A stretch of DNA of 64,000 nucleotides from CAZNLL01 sp964573885 (lineage in GTDB: Bacteria > Desulfobacterota > DSM-4660 > Desulfatiglandales > Desulfatiglandaceae), in the NCBI GenBank assembly GCA_964573885.1, contig CAZNLL010000001.1, positions 1 through 64,000 of the forward strand, given 5' to 3'. Position numbers and translations under genes: made by a program. Below are positions 34,965 through 43,339 of the stretch, one piece after another; positions within the stretch are counted from its first letter, which is position 1; every line of letters begins with the position of its first letter. A model generated the notes under the pieces. That model ran no database searches. It was not told where the DNA came from and saw only the letters and a list, made by a program, of their open reading frames with translations.

Positions 34965-36236
34965 ATGAAGAAACGTTTTTTATTGTCCGCCCTTTTGCTG
35001 GTTGCCGCAGGTCTTGCTTTTTCCTTCCCGGCTCAGGTCCTTGCCGGAGGAAAACCCATTATACTGGGGCTGCCAACGGCAGTGAACACCGACTGGGGTC
35101 ATGATGACATCAATGCCGTTAATCTGGCCGTCGAGGAAATCAACGCCAAGGGAGGCGTGTCCGTGGGCGGCGTGAAACGGCCCTTCAAGGTCCAGATCAC
35201 CGATACCAGGGGTATGGACCCGGCAACACCGGCCCATGATGCGCTTATGGCCGTTGAGAAACTCATCCTTCAGAAAGACCCCCACGCCATCGTGGTGGGT
35301 TTTGCCCGTTCCGAAATCTTTATGGCCGGGATGGACCTCATAGCCAAGCACAAGATCCCCTACCTGGGTTCCTATGCCACAACCCATATGTTTCAGAAGC
35401 AGTTCGCCAAGGATCCCGCCAAGTACAAATATCTCTTCCGCCTTTCCGTGGACGCCATTGCCGCGGCCAAGGCCGTGACCGACGCCATTGACACCTTAAA
35501 GAGACAGCACGGTCTGCAGAGGGTGTTCTTCATGCCCCAGGATACGCTGCTCAGCAAGGGCTTTAACGGCGTGCTTAAGCGTCATTGCGAGAACACGGGA
35601 TGGCAGGTGGTGGGCTGGGAGTCCATCGCCAGCGACGCCAGCGATTTCTCAGCCGTCCTGACCAAGGTCAAGGAATCCGACGCCCAGATGATTTGTACCT
35701 TTTGGGACGTGGCCCGGGGGGGGACCATTCTCCTAAAGCAATGGTCCTCCATGCAGGTGCCCGCCCTTTTTGTGGGATTTGTGGTGGGGGCCAACTCACC
35801 CCGGGGCTGGGAGTTCATGGGCGAAGAAATCGAGTATAGCATCTATACCGAGGCCCCAATCGGCTCCGGTATCCCTCTCAAAAAGTTGCCCAAGACCAGA
35901 AAGTTTGTGGAGAAGTTCATCGAGAAATTCGGGAAACCCCACGGGCAATGGCTCACCGGCGCCGCCTATGATTCCATCTATGTGCTGGCCCAGGCCATTG
36001 AGCGTGCGGGGTGTCTGGATCCCGATAAAGTGGTGGCCGAGGTGGAGAAGACCGATTATGACGGGGTCATCGGAAGGATTCGGTTCGACGATACCCACCA
36101 GGTGGTGTACGGCACGGACCCCAAGGAGAGTGCTCTGTGCCTGGCCTACCAATGGCAAGACGGCAAACAGGTGCCTATCTATCCCCCTGCGGTGGCCGAG
36201 GGCAAGGTCCGCCTCCCCCCGTGGATGAAGAAATAG
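34965..36236 (+). CDS. ABC transporter substrate-binding protein, LivK type
   Basis: A signal peptide (residues 1-27, ending VLAGG) is followed by a type I periplasmic-binding fold: GKPIILGLPTAVNTDWGHDD, NLAVEEINAKGGV and an ITDTRGMDPATPAHDA segment. Total length 423 residues is normal for LivK-like receptors, which bind amino acids but in anaerobic degraders often carry aromatic or aliphatic carboxylates. Its position between the dehydrogenases and the permease genes suggests the receptor for the same acid the locus degrades, perhaps cyclohexanecarboxylate or benzoate. GGAGGTG lies before the ATG. Confidence 0.9.
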   Translation: MKKRFLLSALLLVAAGLAFSFPAQVLAGGKPIILGLPTAVNTDWGHDDINAVNLAVEEINAKGGVSVGGVKRPFKVQITDTRGMDPATPAHDALMAVEKLILQKDPHAIVVGFARSEIFMAGMDLIAKHKIPYLGSYATTHMFQKQFAKDPAKYKYLFRLSVDAIAAAKAVTDAIDTLKRQHGLQRVFFMPQDTLLSKGFNGVLKRHCENTGWQVVGWESIASDASDFSAVLTKVKESDAQMICTFWDVARGGTILLKQWSSMQVPALFVGFVVGANSPRGWEFMGEEIEYSIYTEAPIGSGIPLKKLPKTRKFVEKFIEKFGKPHGQWLTGAAYDSIYVLAQAIERAGCLDPDKVVAEVEKTDYDGVIGRIRFDDTHQVVYGTDPKESALCLAYQWQDGKQVPIYPPAVAEGKVRLPPWMKK

Positions 36237-36250
36237 AGAGCGGTTTGCTG

Positions 36251-36287
36251 GGCAGAGGCAAAGGGGAGACCCCCCTTTGCCTCTGCC
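36251..36287 (+). terminator. Strong hairpin without U-tract between substrate-binding and permease genes
   Basis: A perfect 16-bp stem (36251-36266 with 36272-36287, sequence GGCAGAGGCAAAGGGG) has a five-base loop. No run of T follows. In ABC operons such hairpins after the receptor gene commonly stabilise or partly terminate the mRNA so that receptor exceeds permease; that function is inferred. Confidence 0.65.
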
Positions 36288-36329
36288 CTGGTTGAGGGTC
36301 ACCCTTTTCCATGGTCCGGGTGTAAGTCA

Positions 36330-37199
36330 ATGCTTTCACTGCTCATTTATGGCCTTATTCAGAGCGTGATCCTGGTGCTTTATGCCTATGGATTCAGCCT
36401 GGTGTATGGCATCAGCGGTATTGCGAACTTCGCCCACGGGGGTATTTATATCCTCGGGGGTTTCATGACCTGGTGTTTTATGAACGCCCTGGGTCTGCCC
36501 TATTTTCTCTCAGCCATTTTTTCGGTGATTCTCATGGGCCTCCTGGGATTTGGCCTTTACTGGGGCTTGCTCTTGCGTATCCGGGGAATCGTCCTTTCCG
36601 AGGTGGTGGTCACTTTTGTGGCGGGCATAGCCATCCTGGAGATCCTGGCGTGGAAAGGACTGTACGGGTTCTACTACAACCTTCCCGTATTTGTGAAGGG
36701 GGGCATCAGCTTGGGCGATGTGGCCATAGACTATCAGCGCCTTTTTGCCCTGGGATCGGGGATCGCCCTGGCAGGACTCTTATGGGCCTTTGTCCATCAC
36801 ACCAGAATGGGCCTATCCTTTCGCGGTATCGCCCAGGACGAGCGCACTGCCCTCTCCCTGGGTATTGAATCGGATTGGGTCGGTGCCCTCAGCCTGGCCA
36901 TAGGGTCCTCCCTGGCGGCCGTGGCGGCCATACTGGTCCTGCCCCTGGGTGTACTGGAGGCCAACATCGGCTATGACGTCCTGATTTACGCGGTCACCGT
37001 GGCCATTGTAGGGGGACTGGAGAGCGGCTTCGGTATGATAGCGGCGAGCCTCATTATCGGCTTCGGCCAGATCGCTGTGGCCAGGTACATAGGCTCCTCA
37101 TGGATGATCATCGTCCCCCTTGGGGCCATTGTCCTCATCCTCGCCATCAGGCCGTCAGGCCTGTTTGGCAGTTTTAAGGAACTCGAGGAGCGTATCTAA
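36330..37199 (+). CDS. Branched-chain-type ABC permease, LivH
   Basis: A 289-residue inner-membrane protein with about eight hydrophobic segments. Typical landmarks are LVYGISGIANFAHGGIYILGG near the N-terminus and IALAGLLWAFVHHTRMGLSFRGIAQDERTA with the cytoplasmic coupling loop. It should pair with the LivM-like protein encoded immediately downstream; its stop (TAA) is directly followed by that gene's ATG. It carries the substrate across the inner membrane with energy from the fused LivGF ATPase. Confidence 0.92.
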   Translation: MLSLLIYGLIQSVILVLYAYGFSLVYGISGIANFAHGGIYILGGFMTWCFMNALGLPYFLSAIFSVILMGLLGFGLYWGLLLRIRGIVLSEVVVTFVAGIAILEILAWKGLYGFYYNLPVFVKGGISLGDVAIDYQRLFALGSGIALAGLLWAFVHHTRMGLSFRGIAQDERTALSLGIESDWVGALSLAIGSSLAAVAAILVLPLGVLEANIGYDVLIYAVTVAIVGGLESGFGMIAASLIIGFGQIAVARYIGSSWMIIVPLGAIVLILAIRPSGLFGSFKELEERI

Positions 37200-38213
37200 A
37201 TGGCGGATAACGGGGGAAGCTATCGAAAAGAAAGGGTGGATCGGGGAATCAAGGCGAGGAGTGATTCTGTTTACGCCATTGCCTCCTTTCGCGACCTCTC
37301 CTACCTTCTTCTTCCCAGGTTTTTGCCTCTGTTAGTGGCCTTTATCCTTCCCCTCATTGTAGGGGATTACTGGGGCAAGGTCCTGGTTTACGCGGCCGTA
37401 TTCGGGATCTTGGCCCTGAGCTGGGATTTTCTGGCCTCCTGCGGCCTTTTCTCCCTTGGCCAGGCCCTGTTTTTCGGTATTGGGGCTTACCTGGCCGGGG
37501 CTTTTAATTATTACCTCCACTGGCCCATTTACGCGACGATCCCCGCGGCTTCGGTGGGGGGGGCCCTCTTGTGTACGGCCCTCCTTGCACCCGTTATGAG
37601 GTTGCGGGGAGTCTATTTCGCCATGATAACCTTGGTACTCCCTATGCTCTTCTCACGCCTCATTGTGGCCACCAAGGTGATCGGCGGTTCCCACGGAATC
37701 ACCAACCTCACCCCCTTGGGCAGTCGGTGGTTCACGATTTATTTCGCCCTCCTCGCCCTCTTTGTGTGCCTTTTTGTCTTCAGGAGAATTATGGCCCAGG
37801 ACTATGGCCTTGTGTTGAGTGCCATTCGGGACGATGACCGTGCCGTCATGAGCGCGGCCATCAATATTTTTTGGCGAAAGGTCCAGGCCCTGTTTATCGC
37901 CTCCGGGGTGGGTTGTTTTGCCGGGGCCCTCATGTGCCATAATTACCAGTTCGTGGGTCCCAGCGCCTTTGCCCTGGATTATTCCCTTATGCCCCTGGCC
38001 GCCACCGCCCTGGGTGGACCGGGTTCCTTTGTGGGTGCGGTGCTGGGAAGCGCGGTCCTGGTGCCGCTCTCCGAGGCCCTGAGGGCCTTTGGCGGCCTCA
38101 GGATAGCCTTCTACTGCCTTATCCTCATGGCCTGCATTATTGTCCTTCCCGAGGGGATCTTTCATTACATGGCGAGGAAATATCACCGGTTTGAGAGGAT
38201 GGTGAAGGTATAG
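37200..38213 (+). CDS. Branched-chain-type ABC permease, LivM
   Basis: This 337-residue membrane protein has a 35-residue polar N-terminus, then about nine hydrophobic segments. LALSWDFLASCGLFSLGQALFFGIGAY and FRRIMAQDYGLVLSAIRDDDRAVMSAAINI (coupling region) are classical LivM signatures. The start ATG directly follows the LivH stop with GAGGAG nine bases upstream. It completes the transmembrane pore with LivH. Confidence 0.92.
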   Translation: MADNGGSYRKERVDRGIKARSDSVYAIASFRDLSYLLLPRFLPLLVAFILPLIVGDYWGKVLVYAAVFGILALSWDFLASCGLFSLGQALFFGIGAYLAGAFNYYLHWPIYATIPAASVGGALLCTALLAPVMRLRGVYFAMITLVLPMLFSRLIVATKVIGGSHGITNLTPLGSRWFTIYFALLALFVCLFVFRRIMAQDYGLVLSAIRDDDRAVMSAAINIFWRKVQALFIASGVGCFAGALMCHNYQFVGPSAFALDYSLMPLAATALGGPGSFVGAVLGSAVLVPLSEALRAFGGLRIAFYCLILMACIIVLPEGIFHYMARKYHRFERMVKV

Positions 38214-38223
38214 GAAACAGGAC

Positions 38224-39798
38224 ATGGATGAGGAGATCATTCTAAAAGTAGAAGACTTGCGTAAGCATTTCGGGGGGGTTATGGCCACCTCGGATGTAAG
38301 TTTTCGGCTCCGCAGGGGCGAGTTCCTGGGGCTTATCGGACCGAACGGCTCGGGTAAGACCACCCTGGTCAACCTCATAACCGGCTTTATTCGGCCTGAC
38401 GCAGGAAGAATTATTTATAAGGGCAAGGACATCACCGGAAAGATGCCCTATACCATTGCAGGCATGGGCATCGCCCGAACCTTTCAAATGGTGCGTCTCT
38501 TTTACAACCTTGCCGCTTACAAGAACATCATCATTCCCCTCTGTTCCCCCCGGGTCCAGGCCCGGAGGGGCGGCAAGTACGGGGAGAGAGATGATATGGC
38601 CGTGGAGCTTCTGGATGAGTTCGGATTCGAACGCAACTCCTACGTGCCCTATAAGGCGGCAGGCAGTCTGCCCCACGGGTATTTGAAGCGGCTGGACCTG
38701 GCCCGGGCCATGGCCCTTCGTCCTGATCTCCTCTTGCTGGACGAGCTCTTCTCGGGTATGTCCATGTCAGAGGTGGCCGCCACCCTTCCCCTCCTGGAGA
38801 AGCTCAGTGAAGAAGGCCTGAGCATTATTATGGTGGAACACAGACTCAAGGAGCTCTTCCGCGTGGCCCGCCGGGTCATTGTATTGAATTTCGGCCAAAA
38901 GATAGCTGAAGGGTCTCCCGAGGAAGTCATGAAGAGCGAGGCGGTGGCCTCGGCCTATCTTGGAAGCGAGTCGGATGTCCCGGAATCGCCTTCCGTGGAG
39001 GGGACCCCGGCCGTTTCAGGGGAAGCGGAAAAGGAGAGGCCTGAAAAACGGCCCATGTTGGAGGTGAGCAACCTTACCGTTTATTTTGAGAACGCCCTGG
39101 CCCTCAATGATGTCTCCCTGGGCGTAGAAGAGAATGAAATCGTTGGCATTCTTGGCTCCAACAGTTCCGGGAAGACCAGTCTGATGAACACCGTCTCCGG
39201 CCTGATCCTGGATATGAAGAAAAAGGAGGATCGTCGGGGTGGGGAGCGGATTTCCGTGTACGGAGAAGTCGTTTTCAAGGGCAAAAGGATTACCGGCCTG
39301 GGACCGGTTGAAAGGGTAAGGCGGGGCCTGGCCCTCTGCAGGGAAAGGCATCCGGTCTTTCGTGACAGCGATGTTATGGAGAACCTCAGGATCGCCGGAA
39401 ACCGGCATAAGTCCGGTGAAGTCAAGGACTCCATAGCCCTTGTTTTTGAAATCTTTCCCCATTTAAAGTACATACGAAAGAGAAAGGGCGGGCTATTAAG
39501 CGGGGGAGAGCAACAAATGCTCGTCATTGCTATGGCCCTGGTCACGAGGCCCGAGTTGCTACTCCTGGACGAACCGCTCCTTGGTTTAAGCCCCCTTTTG
39601 CAGTCCAATGTGGCCGAGGCCATGAAGGACATCAGTCTTAGAGGCGTGACCCTTATGGTGACTGAGCAATTTGCTAGACCCCTGCTGCCCGTCATCAACC
39701 GGGGGTATGTCCTGGAAAACGGTATCCTGGTTATGGGGGGCTCCAGGCAGGAACTTGAAGAGAACCCCGAGGTGCGGGCATCTTATCTGGGTGCGTGA
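38224..39798 (+). CDS. Fused LivG-LivF ABC transporter ATPase
   Basis: The 524-residue protein contains two complete ABC domains. Domain 1 (about 1-245, LivG-like): Walker A GPNGSGKT with Lys45, a divergent signature LPHGYLKRLDLARAM and Walker B LLLDELFSG, where Leu replaces the usual Pro after DE. Domain 2 (about 277-524, LivF-like): Walker A GSNSSGKTS near residue 311, signature LSGGEQQM, Walker B LLLLDEPLLG. A 30-residue Pro/Glu-rich linker joins them. In most organisms LivG and LivF are separate, as they are in the second transporter of this window, so this is a fusion. Both catalytic Glu residues appear present, so the protein should be active as a pseudo-heterodimer in one chain. Confidence 0.92.
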   Translation: MDEEIILKVEDLRKHFGGVMATSDVSFRLRRGEFLGLIGPNGSGKTTLVNLITGFIRPDAGRIIYKGKDITGKMPYTIAGMGIARTFQMVRLFYNLAAYKNIIIPLCSPRVQARRGGKYGERDDMAVELLDEFGFERNSYVPYKAAGSLPHGYLKRLDLARAMALRPDLLLLDELFSGMSMSEVAATLPLLEKLSEEGLSIIMVEHRLKELFRVARRVIVLNFGQKIAEGSPEEVMKSEAVASAYLGSESDVPESPSVEGTPAVSGEAEKERPEKRPMLEVSNLTVYFENALALNDVSLGVEENEIVGILGSNSSGKTSLMNTVSGLILDMKKKEDRRGGERISVYGEVVFKGKRITGLGPVERVRRGLALCRERHPVFRDSDVMENLRIAGNRHKSGEVKDSIALVFEIFPHLKYIRKRKGGLLSGGEQQMLVIAMALVTRPELLLLDEPLLGLSPLLQSNVAEAMKDISLRGVTLMVTEQFARPLLPVINRGYVLENGILVMGGSRQELEENPEVRASYLGA

Positions 39799-39819
39799 GC
39801 GAGAAAAGGAGAAAGGGCC

Positions 39820-41475
39820 TTGAGTGAAAAGGAGATGGCCTTTGACACAATCTACGGGCGTTTCGAAGAGGTGGCCGGGAAATTCCCCCGCAGGACGGCT
39901 GTCATCTGCCTGGGCGAGCGTTACAGTTACACCCAACTCAAAGAGATGATCCTCAAATTCGCCGCCTCCTTGCTCGATCTGGGTGCGGGGGAGGGGGATA
40001 GGATCCTTTTGTATCTCCACAACCTCCCCCAGAGCGTGATCGCCTATCTTGCCCTTCACCGGATTCATGCCATACCCGTACCTGTGGCCCCCGTATATAC
40101 GGCCTACGACCTCAAGTATTTCGCCAATGACCTGGGGGCGAAGACCATCATTTGCATGGACAGTAACCTCAGTTATGTGGATGAAGTGTTTCCTGAGACC
40201 CCCTTGGAGAGGGTGATCGTCACCAACATCACTGACCTTGTTCCCTGGTGGAAAAGGCTCGTTGCCAGGGGTTTTGACCGGGTTCCGAGAGGGAAAGTCC
40301 CCTCCGGAGAGGAGTTTTTCTTCTTCAGAAAGCTCATAAGCGGGGGACGGCCGGATTCGTTGCCTCCCTTTCGCGCCCCGGGGGGGGACAAAACGGCCCT
40401 TGTCCTCTATACCGGGGGGACCACAGGGGAGCCCAAGGGAGTGCCTCTGAGTGTTGGACTCTTTTTATCACGCATTGAGGAATGGAGACGACTGAGCACG
40501 CCCCTTGTCGGCCCCGGGGAGATGGTGACCGCCCTGGCCGCCCCTTTCTATCACATCATCGGACAGATGGACGGCCTCACCCCCCTGTTGACGGACGGAG
40601 GCACCCTGTTGTTGTTTCCCCGGGTCCATTTGGACGCCATGATGGACCATATACAGCGCTACGGGGTGACCAATATCTTTGCCGTCCCCGCCATGTACCG
40701 GATGATCCTGGAGCACGACCGGGTGGACCAATACGATTTGAGTTCCCTTAAGTATTGTGGATGCGGAGGGGATGTCCTGCCCTTGGAGGTGGCCAGGCGG
40801 TGGGAGCAAAGGTTTAAAATCCCCCTTTACCAGGGGTACGGTGCTACAGAGACCTGCGGCACGGTGACGGCCACCTATGTGGCGGATGGTAAGGCCCCGG
40901 ACGGGAGTATCGGGAAGGTGGTGCCGGGGAATAAAATAAGACTGGCGGATCCGGACACACTGGAGCCGGTCTCTGCGGACCGGGGGGGTGACCTTTTGTG
41001 TACCACGGAGCACGGGACCAAGGCCTATTGGAATAAGCCTGGAGAGACCGCCGAGGCCTTCATTGAGATGGAGGGAGAGGTCTGGTATCGCACAAAGGAT
41101 ATTGTGCGTATGGATGAAGAGGGCTGGTGTTTTTTTGTGGACCGAACCGCCGACGTGATCAAGCACAAGGGATATCGCATCGCCGCTGCTGAAGTGGAAA
41201 AAGTGCTGCAAGAGCATCCTGCGGTGATAGCCTCCTGCGTTGTGGGGGTCCCGCACGAAAAGTTCGGAGAATGGATCAAGGCCTTTGTGGTGGTCAAAGA
41301 GGACGTGAAAGGCGTGAACGCCCACATCCTGAAACGGTGGTGCGGGGATAGACTGGCCCCTTACAAGATTCCCCAGTATATCGAATTTCGTGACATGTTG
41401 CCCAAATCCAAGGTGGGAAAGATGCTGAGACGGGAGATGAGAAAGGAAGAGTTAAAAAAGCGGGAAGGCGGGTAA
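39820..41475 (+). CDS. AMP-forming acyl-CoA ligase, candidate alicyclic/aromatic acid-CoA ligase
   Basis: The 551-residue protein belongs to the adenylate-forming family: P-loop LYTGGTTGEPKG (about residues 196-207), YGATETCG (A5 motif), YRTKDIV and a C-terminal PKSKVGKMLRREMR with the catalytic Lys. The TTG start has AGGAGAAAGG upstream, 21 bases after the fused ATPase stop. As the last gene of the transporter operon it probably activates the imported acid with CoA and ATP, trapping it in the cell; cyclohexanecarboxylate (an AliA-like role) or benzoate are candidates. Substrate choice within this family cannot be read reliably from sequence. Confidence 0.88.
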   Translation: MSEKEMAFDTIYGRFEEVAGKFPRRTAVICLGERYSYTQLKEMILKFAASLLDLGAGEGDRILLYLHNLPQSVIAYLALHRIHAIPVPVAPVYTAYDLKYFANDLGAKTIICMDSNLSYVDEVFPETPLERVIVTNITDLVPWWKRLVARGFDRVPRGKVPSGEEFFFFRKLISGGRPDSLPPFRAPGGDKTALVLYTGGTTGEPKGVPLSVGLFLSRIEEWRRLSTPLVGPGEMVTALAAPFYHIIGQMDGLTPLLTDGGTLLLFPRVHLDAMMDHIQRYGVTNIFAVPAMYRMILEHDRVDQYDLSSLKYCGCGGDVLPLEVARRWEQRFKIPLYQGYGATETCGTVTATYVADGKAPDGSIGKVVPGNKIRLADPDTLEPVSADRGGDLLCTTEHGTKAYWNKPGETAEAFIEMEGEVWYRTKDIVRMDEEGWCFFVDRTADVIKHKGYRIAAAEVEKVLQEHPAVIASCVVGVPHEKFGEWIKAFVVVKEDVKGVNAHILKRWCGDRLAPYKIPQYIEFRDMLPKSKVGKMLRREMRKEELKKREGG

Positions 41476-41476
41476 G

Positions 41477-41686
41477 AGCGCCACCATTATGGCCATGACC
41501 AAGTGTCTTCTCCTGGAGGTAAGGCGGGATGATTTCCTCGAAATGGTTAAACGGTCCCCCCGCCTGGGTGTCAAGATCCTCATGAAACGCTCTGAACTTC
41601 TGGTTTCTCGGTTGCGTCAGGCCGTCAGGATATATAATCCGCTTGACAACGACCCTGTCCATCGCCTTAAGCAAGTAACAAGATGA
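41477..41686 (+). pseudogene. Remnant of a cyclic-nucleotide-binding (CRP-like) domain
   Basis: The frame reads SATIMAMTKCLLLEVRRDDF followed by LEMVKRSPRLGVKILMKRSE, which corresponds to the last strand and C-helix of a cNMP-binding domain (normally SATVxAxTxxxLLxIxRxxFxxL). The N-terminal roll and the phosphate-binding cassette are missing and the frame upstream merges with the ligase gene. Its tail runs into the rlpA start (ATGA overlap). It may be a decayed regulator or, less likely, an expressed 65-residue protein starting at ATG 41489. Confidence 0.5.
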
Positions 41687-42465
41687 GAAAGACGCTCCTT
41701 TTGACAACCCCCTTTCTTTTGTGCCTTTTTGCCTGTGCGCCGGACACGGTTCGTGTGCACAAGCCCCCTCCTTCTGAGAAACTCATGGTCATGCCGGAGC
41801 CGATAGAGGGCGTTCCTCTCAGGTCTTATGACATTAACGGGGCCCGGTATTACCCCCTGCCCGAATCGTGGGGGTTTGTCCAAGAGGGAAGGGCGTCATG
41901 GTATGGGGAGCCTTTCCATGGCAGGCCTACTTCAAGCGGCGAAATCTATAATATGAATGCCAAAACCGCCGCCCATAAGACCCTTCCCCTGGGGACCTAT
42001 GTGGAGGTGGTCAACCAGACCAATAACCGATGTACGGTGGTACGGATTAACGACCGGGGCCCTTTTGTGAAAGGGAGGATTATCGACCTCTCTTATAAGG
42101 CGGGAAAAGAAATAGGCCTGATCGGACCGGGTGTGGCTGAGGTTACAATAACGGCTCTGGGCAAAGAGGTGGGGAGATTTCAGTCCACCCGGGGACCCAG
42201 ACCCGTGGTGGAAGTGAAGGACCTGAAAGCGGGTCAGTTTACCGTCCAGGTGGGGGCCTTCACCAACAAGGGAAATGCCCTCAGACTCACGGACCGGCTC
42301 AAAGTGATCTTTGACTACGTGGAGATTACCCCCCATGAAGACCCAAAAAAGGGGGAAATTTACAGGGTCCGTGTGACAAGATCAAAGACCCTCACTGAAG
42401 CGGCGCAGACCGAGAAAAAGCTGGAAGGCATGGGCTTTGAGGAGGCCTTTATCGTGAGCCTTTAG
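41683..42465 (+). CDS. rlpA: RlpA-like septal-ring lytic transglycosylase, lipoprotein
   Basis: The 260-residue product has a lipoprotein signal (LLCLFAC, lipidated Cys18). A double-psi beta-barrel domain follows (about residues 66-165: GRASWYGEPFHGRPTSSGE, KTLPLGTYVEVVN, VRINDRGPFVKGRIIDLS with the catalytic Asp/His region), then a C-terminal SPOR domain (about 184-260, GQFTVQVGAFTNKGNA) that binds denuded glycan at the septum. RlpA cleaves such naked glycan strands during division. The last 17 bases overlap the 3' end of ihfA on the other strand. Confidence 0.92.
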   Translation: MRKTLLLTTPFLLCLFACAPDTVRVHKPPPSEKLMVMPEPIEGVPLRSYDINGARYYPLPESWGFVQEGRASWYGEPFHGRPTSSGEIYNMNAKTAAHKTLPLGTYVEVVNQTNNRCTVVRINDRGPFVKGRIIDLSYKAGKEIGLIGPGVAEVTITALGKEVGRFQSTRGPRPVVEVKDLKAGQFTVQVGAFTNKGNALRLTDRLKVIFDYVEITPHEDPKKGEIYRVRVTRSKTLTEAAQTEKKLEGMGFEEAFIVSL

Positions 42466-42748
42466 ACGTTTGGTTTATCTTATTTCGGAGCACCCCGGAG
42501 GTCTTAAAGACCACCACCCGTCTTTCCCTCAACTGGAGGTCCTCAGTGGTTTGGGGGTTCCTGCCTCTCCTCGCTGATTTTTCTTTGACCACGAATTTGC
42601 CAAAACCACTGATGAGGAGGTCTTCTCCGTTTTCCAGGGTATTCTTGATGATCTCCAGGAGACTCTCGACCGCACTCCGAGACTGGCTTTTACTGAGTCC
42701 GACTTGGTGATAGATGCTATTGATAATTTTTTCTTTGGTCAAGGCCAC
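42449..42748 (-). CDS. ihfA: Integration host factor alpha-like HU-family DNA-binding protein
   Basis: I take the GTG at 42748 as start because GAGGAGGG lies at proper distance and the resulting 99 residues match the usual IHF-alpha length; the open frame extends 18 codons further but without homology. Features are ALTKEKIINSIYHQVGLSK, GEDLLISGFGKFVVKEKSAR and the DNA-arm RRGRNPQTTE. The protein bends DNA as a heterodimer with IHF-beta (not in this window). Its stop lies inside the end of rlpA, which is convergent. The gene follows coaD and rsmD on the same strand but is separated by about 90 bases from coaD, so it may have its own promoter. Confidence 0.88.
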   Translation of the reverse strand: MALTKEKIINSIYHQVGLSKSQSRSAVESLLEIIKNTLENGEDLLISGFGKFVVKEKSARRGRNPQTTEDLQLRERRVVVFKTSGVLRNKINQTSKGSR

Positions 42749-42841
42749 CTTCCACCCTCCTCGTCTTAAAAGCTTAAGGGGCACGGATTGATAAACTTCC
42801 AAATTCTTGAATAAGAAATATGGCTTATGCCGAAAGTGGTG

Positions 42842-43339
42842 TCAAGCATTTTTTGTTTGTGAGAACTTTTCTTTCAATTGCCGGGCCACTACATCAGGCA
42901 CCAGACCACTGATGTCCCCCCCGAAGCTGGCTGCTTCCTTGATGATGGTGGAACTGATATAGAACCACTTGTAGTCGGTCATCAAGAAGATGGACTGGAC
43001 ATGTCGATTCAGTTTCCGATTCATAAGGGCCATCTGGAACTCGTATTCAAAGTCTGACAGGGCCCGGAGCCCCCTGAGAACCACCTTTGAGTGCTTTTTC
43101 ACGGCGTAATCCACCAACATGCCGTCGAAGGTGTCTACCTCAATATTGGGCTTGTTTTTAACCGCCTCTTTGATCATGTAAATCCTCTCTTCAACGGTAA
43201 AGAGGGGATTCTTTTGAGGGTTTTTGAGGACAGCGATAATGAGGGTGTCGAATATCTCAAGGGCTCGGTTGACAATGCTCAAGTGTCCGTTGGTGATGGG
43301 ATCAAAGAAACCAGGATAAATCGCTGTTTTTTCGCTCAT
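42842..43339 (-). CDS. coaD: Phosphopantetheine adenylyltransferase
   Basis: The 165-residue protein shows the nucleotidyltransferase signature FDPITNGHLSI (TxGH) at residues 12-22 and the C-terminal ISSTIIKEAA, both diagnostic of CoaD. It transfers AMP to 4'-phosphopantetheine in the penultimate step of coenzyme A synthesis in the cytoplasm. The start overlaps the rsmD stop by four bases, the usual rsmD-coaD coupling. In this organism, rich in CoA-ester chemistry, this is the general housekeeping supply enzyme. Confidence 0.96.
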   Translation of the reverse strand: MSEKTAIYPGFFDPITNGHLSIVNRALEIFDTLIIAVLKNPQKNPLFTVEERIYMIKEAVKNKPNIEVDTFDGMLVDYAVKKHSKVVLRGLRALSDFEYEFQMALMNRKLNRHVQSIFLMTDYKWFYISSTIIKEAASFGGDISGLVPDVVARQLKEKFSQTKNA

